Source: Epiperipatus broadwayi (taxonomy: Eukaryota; Onychophora; Udeonychophora; Euonychophora; Peripatidae). From it: a DNA stretch of 64,000 bases. A program made the translations under genes and the position numbers. Positions 22,975-34,489 of this stretch are shown in pieces (the first letter of the stretch is position 1; the number at the start of each line of letters is the position of its first letter). The stretch is taken from contig JAQFVV010012509.1 in assembly GCA_028023455.1 (NCBI GenBank), positions 2,854,001-2,918,000 of the forward strand, given 5' to 3'. The notes beneath the pieces are model-generated. The model had not been told where the DNA came from. It saw only the letters and a program-made list of their open reading frames with translations, and did not search any database.

Positions 22975-23632
22975 AGTTTTAGATCTTTTTTGTTTCGTAA
23001 TGAAAAATTATGTTGATACCAGCATGATAAATTAAAAAATAATGAGACATTTGCCAAGGAATTGCTTGAAATTGATTATAAGATGGAACAGATTAACAAT
23101 ATTTTATGTCAATTTAAAAATATTTATCATGATTTAAAGGAGATGAAGATTGATAGTAAAAAATGGATATCTATTCCATATATTTTAAATGCTCAAGTGA
23201 AATTTTTTAAGGATATAATATAAGAATGTGTTTAATATGTCATTTTGTGTTAAAAATAATGTTAATAAATTAGTGAATACTTCTAAAAATGTCATACCTG
23301 TCAAGCAGAAAAGTAATATTGTGTATCAAATTTTTTGTGGATGTTATCATATATAGGTGAATCAAAGTGCAATATTCAAAAAAGATTAAAGGATGAATTG
23401 TTATACAAGCATGTAAAAAGTAAAAATAATAATGATTAAATAACTGTTTAAGTTTTCTTGGATCATAAAAGAACATGTAAATATAAATTTAAGTTTGATA
23501 TTGAAAGGGTTAAGATTCTTCATGAAGAGAAAAACCATAATAAAAGAAAAATTAAGGAAGCAATTTTAATAAATAGAAATAAAATGAATATAATTAATAG
23601 ACAAGCTGCTAACATTAAAATTTGGGATTGAT
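22975..23632 (+). pseudogene. Penelope-like element, RT end and GIY-YIG endonuclease
   Basis: Starts in the post-palm region (FRSFLFRNEKLC; ETFAKELLEID) and includes WISIPYILNAQVKFFKDI, the counterpart of the conserved IPYxPGxSE block. Then come SNIVYQIFCGC, YIGESKCNIQKRLKDE, VKILHEEKNHNKRKIKEAI and NRNKMNIINRQAANIKIWD, ending at TGA (about 23632). These are the GIY-YIG order and spacing seen in EN+ Penelope-like elements. Stops and a shift within the YIG region break the frame. It faces away from the minus-strand copy at 22036-22910. Confidence 0.82.
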
Positions 23633-23639
23633 GACATTT

Positions 23640-24830
23640 GCTTCCGTTTGTTTTTGAATTTAACAGCAATTGAGGCAGGTTGAGAATTAACCAAAAGTAT
23701 TTTTGTGGATTGAAAGATTGTATATAATAGTTAATCACCATTACATTTATAATTTTTATTGTTATATATATACATTTAAATATAATATGCATATATATTA
23801 CATAAAAGAACAAATGCATCAATTTTAAATTCTGACAGCTCCTTAATTACAAGTATTGTTCTCCGTTCAATTCTTGAAGAGTTTATATTGCACAAACCTT
23901 TATTACTATCACTATTATTGATTTTACAATTATTTTTACCATTTTAATAAACAATTCATTAAGCACAGTTAAATAATTGATAATTTTTGGACCAACTTTT
24001 CAAAACCTTTCATTTTCATGATAGGAGGGGAATTTAGAACCCGAAAGATGCCTGCCAAACCTATAATCATTTGCTGAGTAAAATCTGAGTTAAAATCACA
24101 ATCAAACAGTCCTAGTCTTCTAAACCTGTCTTTATCATTGCTTTCTCAGCATTGAGATCTAGTACATAAAAAAAAGAAGTCAGATTTGCTTTGTGTAATT
24201 AAAGAATGAAAATGTGATTGCACAAATATACAATTCCATTCCATAGTATGAAAGACTCATTACAACTGGGCTCTACACTATAATTGAATACTATGACATA
24301 AAAGATTAGAGCGAAACAGAAAATATCATTTATATTAAAAACAGTATCCTGATTTTGAAGAATAACATCTTATTTTATAAAGCAACAGGAGGTATATTTG
24401 GTCAGGCATTGCATATTGATAATTCACAGTTGAGCCTGTATATTCCATTGGTAAATTTTAAAGTAATACCTGAAAATCACTATAATACTATAATACTTCT
24501 TAAGCTGCTATAGTTCTTTTTTTATCATAATTATTATGTGAACACAAGTTATTCATAAAAATTGTTAATCTGGAAAAGTAAGCTCTTCCAAAATATTGGT
24601 GATTACCCTGAAACATATTTTAAAAAGTTTTATAATTATGTTTGAAAAAAAAAAAAAAATTTAATCAATGTACTTTATTAATTTTATTTTACTGCTATAA
24701 AAATCAAATTTGGATTGGTAAATAAAGTCGAGAGCAAAATCACAAAAAAGTATTTAAAATCAACAGATTCTTAAATTGGTAATAATATAATAATATTGGC
24801 ATAAGTATGGGATTTGAGTTCTACCATCAG
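23640..24830. other. AT-rich stretch, no recognised gene
   Basis: The first part may be 3' untranslated sequence of the Penelope-like element. The remainder shows no feature I can support. Confidence 0.4.
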
Positions 24831-24834
24831 ATTT

Positions 24835-25125
24835 TCAGTAATATGGCTGGCTTCAAGAGTTGGAATAGATTAAAGCTTGTCCATTAAAGTATAAAGATTT
24901 ACTATCTTAATATAAAGTGAGCACTGATTATATATATGTGTGGGAGATAATAATCTGAATAACCTGGACCAACTGATGAATACTGGTTCAGCATGAAATA
25001 CATATATTGGTGATTATTTATCTTTTCTACATGTGTGTGGTCATGTGAATCAGTAGTATAAGATAGGGTTGATAGTGGAAGGTTGCTTGAAAGTCTGAGT
25101 TCAAGCCCCTATATTTACAATTAAG
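24835..25125 (-). repeat. Diverged ~470-bp hammerhead repeat, partial, in inverted orientation
   Basis: Matches inverted units from the TCAGATTTTCA segment to AAAGTCTGAGTTCAAGCCCC. A hammerhead-like core lies at 24968-25015 on the plus strand, with ACCAA, CTGATGA, GAAA, TACATA and TTGGT retained. Stem II is diverged (ATACTGGTTCAGCAT) and stem I carries an insertion near 24957-24965. Probably old. Confidence 0.7.
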
Positions 25126-25214
25126 TTCCAGGTGTAAGAATGCCTGTATTTCAAATCTTGATATTAGAAATAAAAACAATGACATGCAGACCATATTATA
25201 ATAAATAGAATGAC

Positions 25215-25790
25215 ATCATACAGTTCTTAATTCCTTGAAAACCTCATTGTATCTTTCAAGTTATAGTACTACTTTCTCCTGACTGATCATTCATTCCACA
25301 ATAGATGTTTTATGAAGTCAATTGTTGATAAATCATGTTTCTGATACAACATTTTGCCATAAGGACATTTGTTTTTTTAATTTGAAATAATGTACAATAC
25401 ACTTTGCTCATTCTTTTCCTTGCAATAAATGAAGACTTGACAATCTTGTTGTTCAGAATTCATGCTTCATTACAAATATTTGAATACAACATTTCATAGC
25501 CTTAATTCATTGCGAATAGTTTTATGAATGCACAGATGCCTCAATTTCATGTATTACTTTATTATATTCTATTTCTGTTATTATTTTATTCCTGTTACAA
25601 TATGTATTTCCTTTATAAAATAAACAGTCAACTTGACAAATGTCAAATTTTCCAGACATATATAAAGCACTGATGAAAATAAATGCTTTTAAAGAATTGC
25701 TATATTTTATTGTATTGCATATTTTTTTATTCTCCATCTTTCTGATAAATGATAAATCAGATTCCATCGATATATTGTCTATAGTATCAC
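25215..25790 (-). other. Unidentified degraded coding-like segment
   Basis: Minus-strand 25522-25767 is open (81 codons) with a cysteine-bearing stretch, FDICQVDCLFYKGNTYC, and ends IEYNKVIHEIEASVHS. Further on, in another frame, QQDCQVFIYCKEKNEQSVLY appears. The composition looks protein-like rather than random AT-rich DNA, but I recognise no family. It may be an old transposon or pseudogene fragment. Confidence 0.25.
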
Positions 25791-26689
25791 CTCTTCCCCT
25801 CCTAAAATCTTAATTTTGAAAAGTATATTTTATTTAGAAAATGCAAAATTTTGGAATACCGAAAAAAAAAAAATCAATCCATCAATTAATCAATGACATT
25901 AATCTCTTATCATTCAATTTTTTTTTAATATAAATTACTTTGTATTTCTTAATTAAATGATATCACTAGTTATTTTCTAGTTTTTTTTTTTTAATCTTCA
26001 AAATTATTTTTGCATTACTTATAAACAAGATAATCATAAAGAGAATGTAGCCAAAGTATGAAATTAATTAATTTTTCTTTAGGATAAAATTTTTTAAAAT
26101 AAATTAAACTTGAATAGATGTGTACAATAGGGAGTATAATATATATATCGTTCAAAAATGTTATATTTTTGACTCTTTTCATATTAATTTAACATACAAA
26201 ATCCGTTTAATAAGTATTGCAATAGTGTTTTAAGATGTCGTTATTTTCATATGCAAGCTTAACTAATTTTATTATAATTCAAATGTTTTTTTTTAATGTC
26301 TCAATAAAAATTTATTAAAGCATAAATGCCAGATTACTTTTAATAGTATTAAATAAACCTCTGAATATAGATTATTATAAAATGTAACATAACTATATTA
26401 ACATATAAAATTATATTAAATAAACAAATATATATAAAATAAATATAATTATAGGAAGATAATTCAAATGAAATTTTAAATCAATTGTTAGAGCTGACCA
26501 AAAAGTAATTAACAATACAGCTGAAAATTTTGATAAGTATATATCATGACTAATTAAATGTAAATCTATTCAGAAATCTAAAATAAGCATATTAACTGTC
26601 TTTACTCTGTATTATTATTAAAAGTAATAAATATATTAAAGCATTAAACTAACTACCTTTCATTTGCTGGCCTACTAGACATTCTTCGT

Positions 26690-26922
26690 AATATACTTAC
26701 GTCGCCATTATGTGACGTCTTTAACCCTGTGATTTTACAGATAATACTTATTTCCAATGTTATTGGAAAGAAATAAAGCTTATTTTATATTTTAAATACG
26801 GTTAATTTTTATTTTCAAGAAGAAAAATTTTATATATTTTATTTAATAAAATTATAAAAATTTCTTCTTCTAAGTTATATTAAAAGTAAATATTTGTTTT
26901 ACTGCGATTATACTGTTTAAAC
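26690..26922 (+). promoter_or_regulatory. Probable MKS1 promoter and 5' UTR region
   Basis: The 230 bases before the MKS1 ATG contain the only CpG-bearing patch nearby, around 26698-26721 (ACGTCGCCATTATGTGACGT). It holds two ACGT cores facing each other and a CRE-like TGACGTC. Ciliary genes are often driven by RFX factors through an X-box (GTNRCC N0-3 RGYAAC). GTCGCC at 26701 fits one half-site, but the second half is not matched at an allowed spacing. The promoter assignment rests on position. The transcription start cannot be located from sequence. Confidence 0.35.
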
Positions 26923-26999
26923 ATGGCGGAAATGTTTGAAAATAGTGGTGTATCTGCAACTTATTTATCAAGAGATCCATTTAAAAATCTAAAAATTAA
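26923..26999 (+). CDS. MKS1: MKS1 coding exon 1 (Meckel syndrome type 1 protein, N-terminus)
   Basis: Encodes the first 25 codons plus two bases of a ciliary transition-zone B9-domain protein. MKS1 works with B9D1, B9D2, TMEM67 and other MKS-module proteins as a gate at the ciliary base. Seen: ATG at 26923 in MAEMFENSG, then SRDPFKNLKIK, which matches the SRDPxxNLRLRVHL block near the N-terminus of animal MKS1. The exon ends with AA followed by a GTAGGT donor at 27000, so the intron is phase 2. That phase fits my recollection that human exon 1 ends after c.80 (26 codons plus two bases). The open frame stops at TAG just past the donor, so splicing is required. The call is secure because exon 2 completes the conserved block in frame. 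Upstream sequence is AT-rich with a CpG-bearing patch. Confidence 0.9.
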
Positions 27000-27809
27000 G
27001 TAGGTATTGCATTAAATGTCAATACATTTTAGTCAATTGTAAAATATTAAAATTTTAAATTTACAACAGTTATTACTTTTTATTACATTAAACGTGATTA
27101 ATTTCATATGTAAAAATTATCTACGAAATGTCACGTAGCCGTTCTCATTTAAAGCTATCTATGTCTATGAGTTTTTTGCTGATGATATAAATCAATCTGT
27201 AAAACTCAAATTGCCTGCATTATAGGCAGGACTTTTAGTCTGTTTATGTAACATCTTTCGTAAAAGACTTCTAGGCCATCAAACAAGCTGAGAATCGTAC
27301 TCTTTTTTTTTCAGCCATGACTCTCAATCTTTAGAGATGAAAGAAAATGAAAAGTTAAGTGTGAGTTTGTGTTATGTAAAAGTCTATGAAGTGATACCGT
27401 TACACATTTCGTATACATTTATACCATTAATCATTTTATTTAAAATTTTTGCGATGAGTATCACTTTTGGTAACGAATTTTAAAAGACTCCCAAGATTTT
27501 ATCTATGTCTACTTTTCAACATATTCTATTCTCGATCATATTCCTTCTTTGAAAAAGTCTGCTTTCTAAATATATTGCAAAATGTAATCTGCCTCACCCA
27601 CAAAAATCTGCGAAAGTGTCTTACTTTCGTACCCAAACCAACAAAGATATGCCGTGCAATTATAGGTTCAATGTTATTTCAATTAATCGTACGAAATTGC
27701 CATCATATTTTCAAAATATGAAATATCCTTGGCTTTTAAATGTCATTTTGTAAAATCAACTAAAAGTTCATGTTTCACATTTATTCAATAAATTTTATAG
27801 ATTATCTAT

Positions 27810-29400
27810 TTTACTGCAGTTGAAATCATATGATGCAATACCCTATCTTTTAAGTTATTAAATGGAGCAGCATTATTGGAATCTGTGCTGCATTTTTACT
27901 TCTATTAGCTATCACAATATTTAAACTAATCCATATTTTAAAGCTTTTAACCATCCAAACCAATAGTTGCTGAAAATTTATTTTTATCATTACTAGATAA
28001 TATTTATTAAGGCTGTAGCTTCAAGAACATGCATATAAAATGCGATAGTAGGGATCTCTACAGACCTGTAGAGGTCCCTACTATCGCATTTTATACGCAT
28101 GTTTTTGAGGCTACAGCCTTAATAAATGTTACTTACGTAATCAATGTGCGTTTAAATAAATTTATAATTACTAGATAATGAAACACCTGAATTTTGGAAC
28201 ATTATTTACTAAGTCAAATGTTTTATAGCTTGTATTCAAAATATTAAGAATGTTTTGTAAATCTCTTTTTGAATTACCAAGGATTGCATTGACATCAGCA
28301 CTCATGAATCGGTGAATCAAGAAATTGAATTTTTTTGTTTTTATGTTAGTTCAAATGAAAAACCCTTCTGTAAAATCTACATTGTATCTTGATATCTGCT
28401 TGATGAAACCAAATGAGCTGCTTTAAAGCCCATTGTTATAAAAATATTTTTAAAAAAGTTGAAAGTAGTACAACCAATTTAACCCATTTCAAATGTCTTA
28501 GATTTTTCATCCTCTGCAATAATACTTCCTTTCTAATCATTATATAACAGCTATATAATATGAATAAATTTTTATGAACAACCTTTTTTCTTTTCAAATA
28601 CTACTATCAATTTTTACAATTGCACGAAATGTCTTGGTCAAATTGATAAAAGCAATAATATAAATTCAACCTTGTATTGCTTTTTTCACATTTTGCCATC
28701 TTTTTGATTTTTTAATACACTGTGAGACTTGTACTCAATAAAATCTTTCAAAATAGTTTAGAAAATTATCATGTTATTCTATAATTACTGCAGTCCTTTC
28801 TAATCCCTTTAGAAATAGTTTGACAGAAGCATCTCTGAGATCAGATAGAATATCTTCGTGAATCTATATACTCTTTAAAAAATTTTAATAGCTTTGAAAT
28901 GAACATAGTATGTGTGATAATTTTTTGGCAAGAACAAGTGTTATTATTTTTTCATTTTTAATATTACAAAAAAGCTGCTTTATTATCAAAATGTATATCT
29001 CTATTGAAGATTAAGGTTTTAAGAAAGTCAAAATGATTATGCTTAGCAAATAACTATTTCCTTTGCAGATTTAATCCATCAATAAGTCTTATTAATTATT
29101 GAGCTTCAATTTAAATTTTTATATTATCTATATATATATTTTTTTTAAAAAATAAAGCAGTGATAACACAAACTGTCAAAAATTCAATTACGAATTTTCT
29201 TTTTTGGTAAATCCATGAATTAGTAGTGCACTGATTATCAGAATTTTATGCTTCAATAATGTGGCAAACTTAAAAATCTACATCAGCAAATTTAATGTTT
29301 AACAGTTGATGAAATTTCATATGAATAATAATTGATCCTTTAAAAAAGTATCAAATTTCCTAATAATATTGTTTTAAATAGAACTTATTTTTTAATATTA
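27810..29400 (-). pseudogene. LINE reverse transcriptase relic (family D, copy 3), split by a hairpin
   Basis: Minus-strand relatives of 19540-20830 are recognisable over RT blocks at about 28380-28880 (for example the segment reading as polymerase fingers near 28800-28870) and a broken catalytic region near 28265-28320. 29000-29400 probably covers the linker upstream of the polymerase. Heavily decayed. A hairpin insertion at 28002-28166 interrupts it. Located in MKS1 intron 1. Confidence 0.6.
28002..28166. mobile_element. Hairpin element with 13-bp flanking duplication
   Basis: Positions about 28001-28130 form a near-perfect palindrome (GCGATAGTAGGGATCTCTAC against GTAGAGGTCCCTACTATCGC; AAGGCTGTAGC against GCTACAGCCTT). 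An AT-rich tail runs to 28166. The identical sequence ATTACTAGATAAT lies on both sides (27989-28001 and 28167-28179). The 13-base duplication and A/T-rich tail favour LINE-style insertion of a folded RNA over cut-and-paste transposition. Confidence 0.75.
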
Positions 29401-29929
29401 CTTTTATTTTATTTTGGGATATGTTATTACATGATCTGCCAAATAATCTTACGGACTTCTTTTGCTATTTGTTTTTTAACTATATCATAATCCATAAAAT
29501 ATCTTTTGTTTTTTTATAATATATTGGTAATATTAAATATCTTAGTTTTAAGCAGGGATTCATACAAGTTTTAATAGCAATTGTTTTTATTTATGCAAGG
29601 AGTTTGTGATAATCATTTCATGTGTTGATTAAAAATTCAATTTAAATTTCATTGATATAGTTTATTATTCATTAAATCTCCAAGAAGAAATATTTTATCT
29701 TATTGGAAATAATACTAATAACACTATGCTATTGGGGATGAAAACTGTTTATTTTCTTACCATTTTAAATTTAAAGCATTGATACAATGAGCACATATAC
29801 TTATTGCATAAAGAAATTTTCCAATGTCATTAACCTTTTATGATACATTTAAGTATTCCAAAAATAACACATGTTAAATTAAATTGCACTGAATCTGTCT
29901 ATAATCTTATTTTATTCATGAATTTCCTT

Positions 29930-30310
29930 TATAATTAAAGAAACTATTCAATTAAAGTCTTCAAGATGAATTTTTTTTAAGTTTAAATCTTGACAACTTT
30001 TTGCTTACAGATGCTGCTGACTTCACACATTTCATGCATTATATTTAAAAAAAGCAAATGGTTTATCTTCATTACTACTTTTACTATATTACCATTATTA
30101 TTATCACTGTTATTTCACTAATCCTCTACTCATGCATTTCTTTTACGACCAAAGAAACTTGTAATCAACTGTTTATTTAATTAAAATCTCTAAGATGAGA
30201 TTAATTAAGATTAAATCTTTACAACTTTTTATCTACAGATACTGCTTATATCATGGTAATTGCATACATTTTATGCAATGTATTTTAAAAAGAAAATGAT
30301 ATATATTGTA
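29930..30310. repeat. Diverged tandem duplication, period about 220 bp
   Basis: TTAAATCTTGACAACTTTTT (followed by GCTTACAGATGCTGC) at about 29984 is repeated as TTAAATCTTTACAACTTTTT (followed by ATCTACAGATACTGC) at about 30210, with flanking similarity on both sides. Confidence 0.6.
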
Positions 30311-33270
30311 ACAGTACAGAAAATAGGGGATTATACAAAAAGAATATGAGGTTACAATGTTTCACAATTGGCTACTCTTTTGTAACATTACACCACATTA
30401 GGGCTGAATTATGAGAAGATGGGAAATCATCAACATCCCCAAATAAAATATAAAATTAAATATAAAAGGAATGAGCATGAGCGGTCAGCACAGAACTATT
30501 TAAGTTCACCAGGAGTACATAAAAGTAATCATCATCATTATGACTGATCAACAGTCAATCTTGTGATTGGATTTGAAAATGGCACTATAGACCAGATTAA
30601 GTATTTAATCACTGGCAAACCTAGGGCAGGAATACAAGTAATAATTATTTGGATGCACATACTTAGATGCTATTCTATCAAAATACAACCATAAGTCAAA
30701 TAATGCTGAGATACTAAAAACATTCAGTCCATCATCAATACTCTGGCCAGTTAGTATCATTAATGTAGTGGCCAACTATAAACTAAATTTCTAAATAAAT
30801 AAAATGAAATGTAGTGCATAGACTTTAAAGGATATCCCTTTTCCACCAATCAGGATCGACATCATCTGGATGTACATAACACTAAATTTATGCACAAATC
30901 TAACTCAGGAAGGAGAACTCTATAAACTTACTGTGAGCAAGAGATAAATAAATAAATCAAGCAATTTATTATAAATCAAATAATCTCTAGGTTTATTTTA
31001 TTATAAGTAAATAGTTTTATTGGAATCATTTAAAAAAATCCTAGAACATTAAAGATGTCATGAAATAAAGTTACACACACTGCAATTTTTGGATGGAATA
31101 AAGAAATTAAGACTAAAAAATATAATTTTTAAAACAATTATTTAATAACTAATTGATTAACAATAAACAAAAAAAAAATGGCATGATAGTATGAAATTTT
31201 AAATATTCATTGAAAAATATTTTCATAAAAATTATAATCAGTTGATTTCTATTCATAAATTGATTTAAGTTATTTCTTTAAAATAATTAGTAGTTGGAAA
31301 AACATTTTCAAAATCAAAGATAACAATTTTTGATTTAGTTTAATTAATCTGGGAAAATGAATAAAAAGAGATAAACAGGTTTCAGAAAAGTTAAATTTTA
31401 ATTTAAAAACAATTAAATTTTCTAAGAATTATTTTATAATTTTGAAGAGAAAATTGACTGAATTTTTTTAAAAAAAAAAGCTTCATAATTTGAAAACATT
31501 AAGTTAATGAAAATATTTTAAATGAACAATTCTTATAAAAAAATTTTTTTATATATATATTAAAAAAGTCTTTTTTATTAATAAAAATACAGTGTGCACA
31601 ACAAAAAAAATACATTAACTATGGTTTTATTTTTTTCTCTGGAATCCTCGGTTATAATTTCAATTTGAGTTTTCTTCTTGAAGGCTTATACACATGAACA
31701 TGATTAATTTGTCCTTTTTCTGGTATGCAGTATTTCATTTCCAGGTTAACAGCAAAATTTTTATCCATTTTCTTTTAATAAATTTCCTAGGTGAGATTAA
31801 CATAGAGATTTATGTTCTTGGTTGCAGATTACTTGAGGGGGTAACTTTTTTCTCTACATTTTTATTCCAGAAGGCAGGTTACATGGAGGGATGATGATGT
31901 TTGGATTTTAGTTGAATTTAGCACATGGTTTTCATTGAACAAACCATTTTATTACAACTCATAGTATGCCGAAAACTTGATTAAATCTTCTATTGCTGGT
32001 AACAGCTTGGTGAAGACTCCTGCTTTTTTTATTAGTTGGATTAATACTTTACTGCTTTCTCTTCAACGGTTACTTTAGGAATAATTTCTTTCCAGATACC
32101 TGGGTCTCCTGACTTATTCACACCCCCATTATTTTTTTATAGAACAATCTTGACTACAAGCCAATCACAATCGGTCTCCAACATGATAATTTTTATAACA
32201 ACCAATTAGATAATTTTTATAAAAATAATTGTTCAGCTATTTTCAACCTTAATCATAGACATTGAAAAATAAGTCAAGATCTTAAAAGAAGTCAACATCT
32301 TAAAATTCTTGGCATTTCTTTCTAATTAAATTTTTGTTTTTTTTTTTGCAAAAAGAAAAATAAGATAATTAGTTAAATACACTGATTTGATTTTTTTGTA
32401 ATAAAGAGAGAAAAGAAAAACAACTCTAATTAAAAATAAAATTTACCAAAAGCATTAAAATCTTTTTTTTTGTAAAATATTCTTAAACATAAAACTTTCT
32501 TTCTCTTAAAAGATAAAAATTAAATAATAAACAATTTACTAAAAAGAAAGTTTTCTTTTTTTCTAATGGTATTTTTTTTTTAAAAAAAAAAAAAAATTAA
32601 AAGCAACTGGTAGTTAAATAAAATTATTGAAGAGAGAGAACAAAAGAAATTTTTTATATGATTTTATACTTTTCTCTCTTCTACTAATATTTACAATATA
32701 TATTAAAATATGCATATTATAATTTTAAAAAAGGTTTGACAGTTATTTAATAATAAATTGTACTTACTAACATGTAGGAAGGAAAATAAAATATTTAATT
32801 AATTTCAGATCCCTTATAAAAAAAATATGCATGGGAAAATTAAATACCCTAAACTAAACCTGAAGAACATGCTGCCAACTTATCTAATAATTTTTAATGT
32901 AGCTTTGTAGCCAACTGGTTGCAACATTTATTACTGCCACTGCTCACTGCATTACCATTCTTGTAATTACTGTTATTCTAACTATTTTGTACTATTTAAA
33001 TGAATAATCTGAAGATTACAGCAATCTACTTGTATTTTATAAAATGGACCATTTTTGCACTGCATTTTTCCATGTCTTCAGTTTTTGAATGAAATTCCAC
33101 ACTCAGTTCCAAATGGCTCATTATTTATTGTACTACTTTGTCATGCTATATTGCTAAGGCTATTAATATATATTGTAGCTGAATTTTGTTCAGCCCCATA
33201 TAGCTATTTAAGTTAGAGAGTTGGATTTGAAAACATATAGATAGCTGAAAATTTCAGATTTTTTACTTAA
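30310..33270. other. Intron sequence without recognised genes
   Basis: 30525-30620 and 30850-30960 have higher complexity and an ATCATCATCATTATG / (AAAT)n tail character suggestive of LINE 3' ends. The rest is poly-A/poly-T-rich. Confidence 0.35.
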
Positions 33271-33273
33271 TAG

Positions 33274-33490
33274 TGTACCGGTCAAAGCATGTTTATCCAT
33301 CTAACATGAGCTGGAACTCACAAAATGTACTTCAAATCCAGTCAAGCTCAAGATTTAGGTCAGGGACCAGCCTGGATTCGAACCCACTTCCTAAGCCCCA
33401 GATCAAACACCTAATGAATAACATAATGGTGATGGCACATGAGAATTAATCTTAATCTGGCCGACTAGCAAAGCTGAGCAAAACAATGAG
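33274..33490 (-). repeat. tRNA-derived SINE-like repeat
   Basis: On the minus strand a canonical B box, TGGGTTCGAATCC, lies at 33374-33386. It is preceded by a tRNA-like spacer (GGTGTTTGATCTGGGGCTTA) and a weak A-box region near 33405-33425. The copy ends at TGACCGGTACA (33274-33284), an end shared with other copies in this intron. Confidence 0.55.
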
Positions 33491-34293
33491 ACATCTATTA
33501 ACTATGACTATATTAAAATATAGATAAGCATGGCTGTAATATGTGGAAGTGGAGAAAAGGAATTCAAACTACTCAAATAAGTTAGACAATAAAATATAGT
33601 TTAATATACTGACAAATTATTATACATTTATAAATTAATTATACGCATTAGTGTGTGCGTGAATGAGCAAGCGGTCTACCAAGCGATAGAGGATTACATA
33701 GTGTCATTCATGCTATTATTTCTCATATGCTCTTTATTATCTAAAAAATATATTATAAATAAGCACACATCTTTGGTGAGTCTAATATTAAGATGCCAAT
33801 CGAATATTAGAAAGAATTACATAATACTGACATTAACGCTTTGATTTACGGTTCTGAAACATAATGACTAGCATTATTTTAGGGAGCGTTCTGGGATTCA
33901 TTACAGATATAAGATAAATTATTTTCACACCATTATGGTCATGAAAATAAATAAAATACATTTGAAAACATTTGAATCTATGACAAAATATTTAATGAAA
34001 AATTATTTTAACAATAGTAAGACAAACACTATTTTTCCCAAGGCATATACTCTTAAATAGATATATAAATTATGTCGGTGGGATTGTATATGATTGAAAT
34101 AAATTTAATTAATAAAATAGAAGTAGTTTGCTTTTATATATATTTTTAAACAAGAGCGCAATTTCAGTATTATTACAGCACTAAAATTAGGTCATAAGCA
34201 AAAGAAAATAATAACACTAAGTTTGCGTGGTACTGACATAATAGCCTAAAATATAACTAAGAGGAAAAGGTCGTGCTTCTGGACAAGAACGAA

Positions 34294-34481
34294 GTAGATG
34301 GGCATAGGATGTGCCAGACTTAGGGAATCACCACCAGAGGCCTTTTTGTACAAAGAAAGTTGATGGGCATAGCGTGTGTCAAACTTAGGGATCACTGCCA
34401 GCGGCCTTTTTATACAAAGAAAGTAGATATGCATAGCGTGTGCCAAACTTACGGGATCACCGCCAGAGGCATTTTATACAG
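34294..34481. repeat. Three-copy minisatellite, period about 65 bp
   Basis: Units start at about 34294, 34360 and 34424. Each contains GATGGGCATAG or GATATGCATAG, GTGCCA/GTGTCA, ACTTAGGGATCAC and a CCAGAGGCC-like block ending TACAAAGAAAG. The shared variants show recent amplification. Confidence 0.85.
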
Positions 34482-34489
34482 AATAAATG

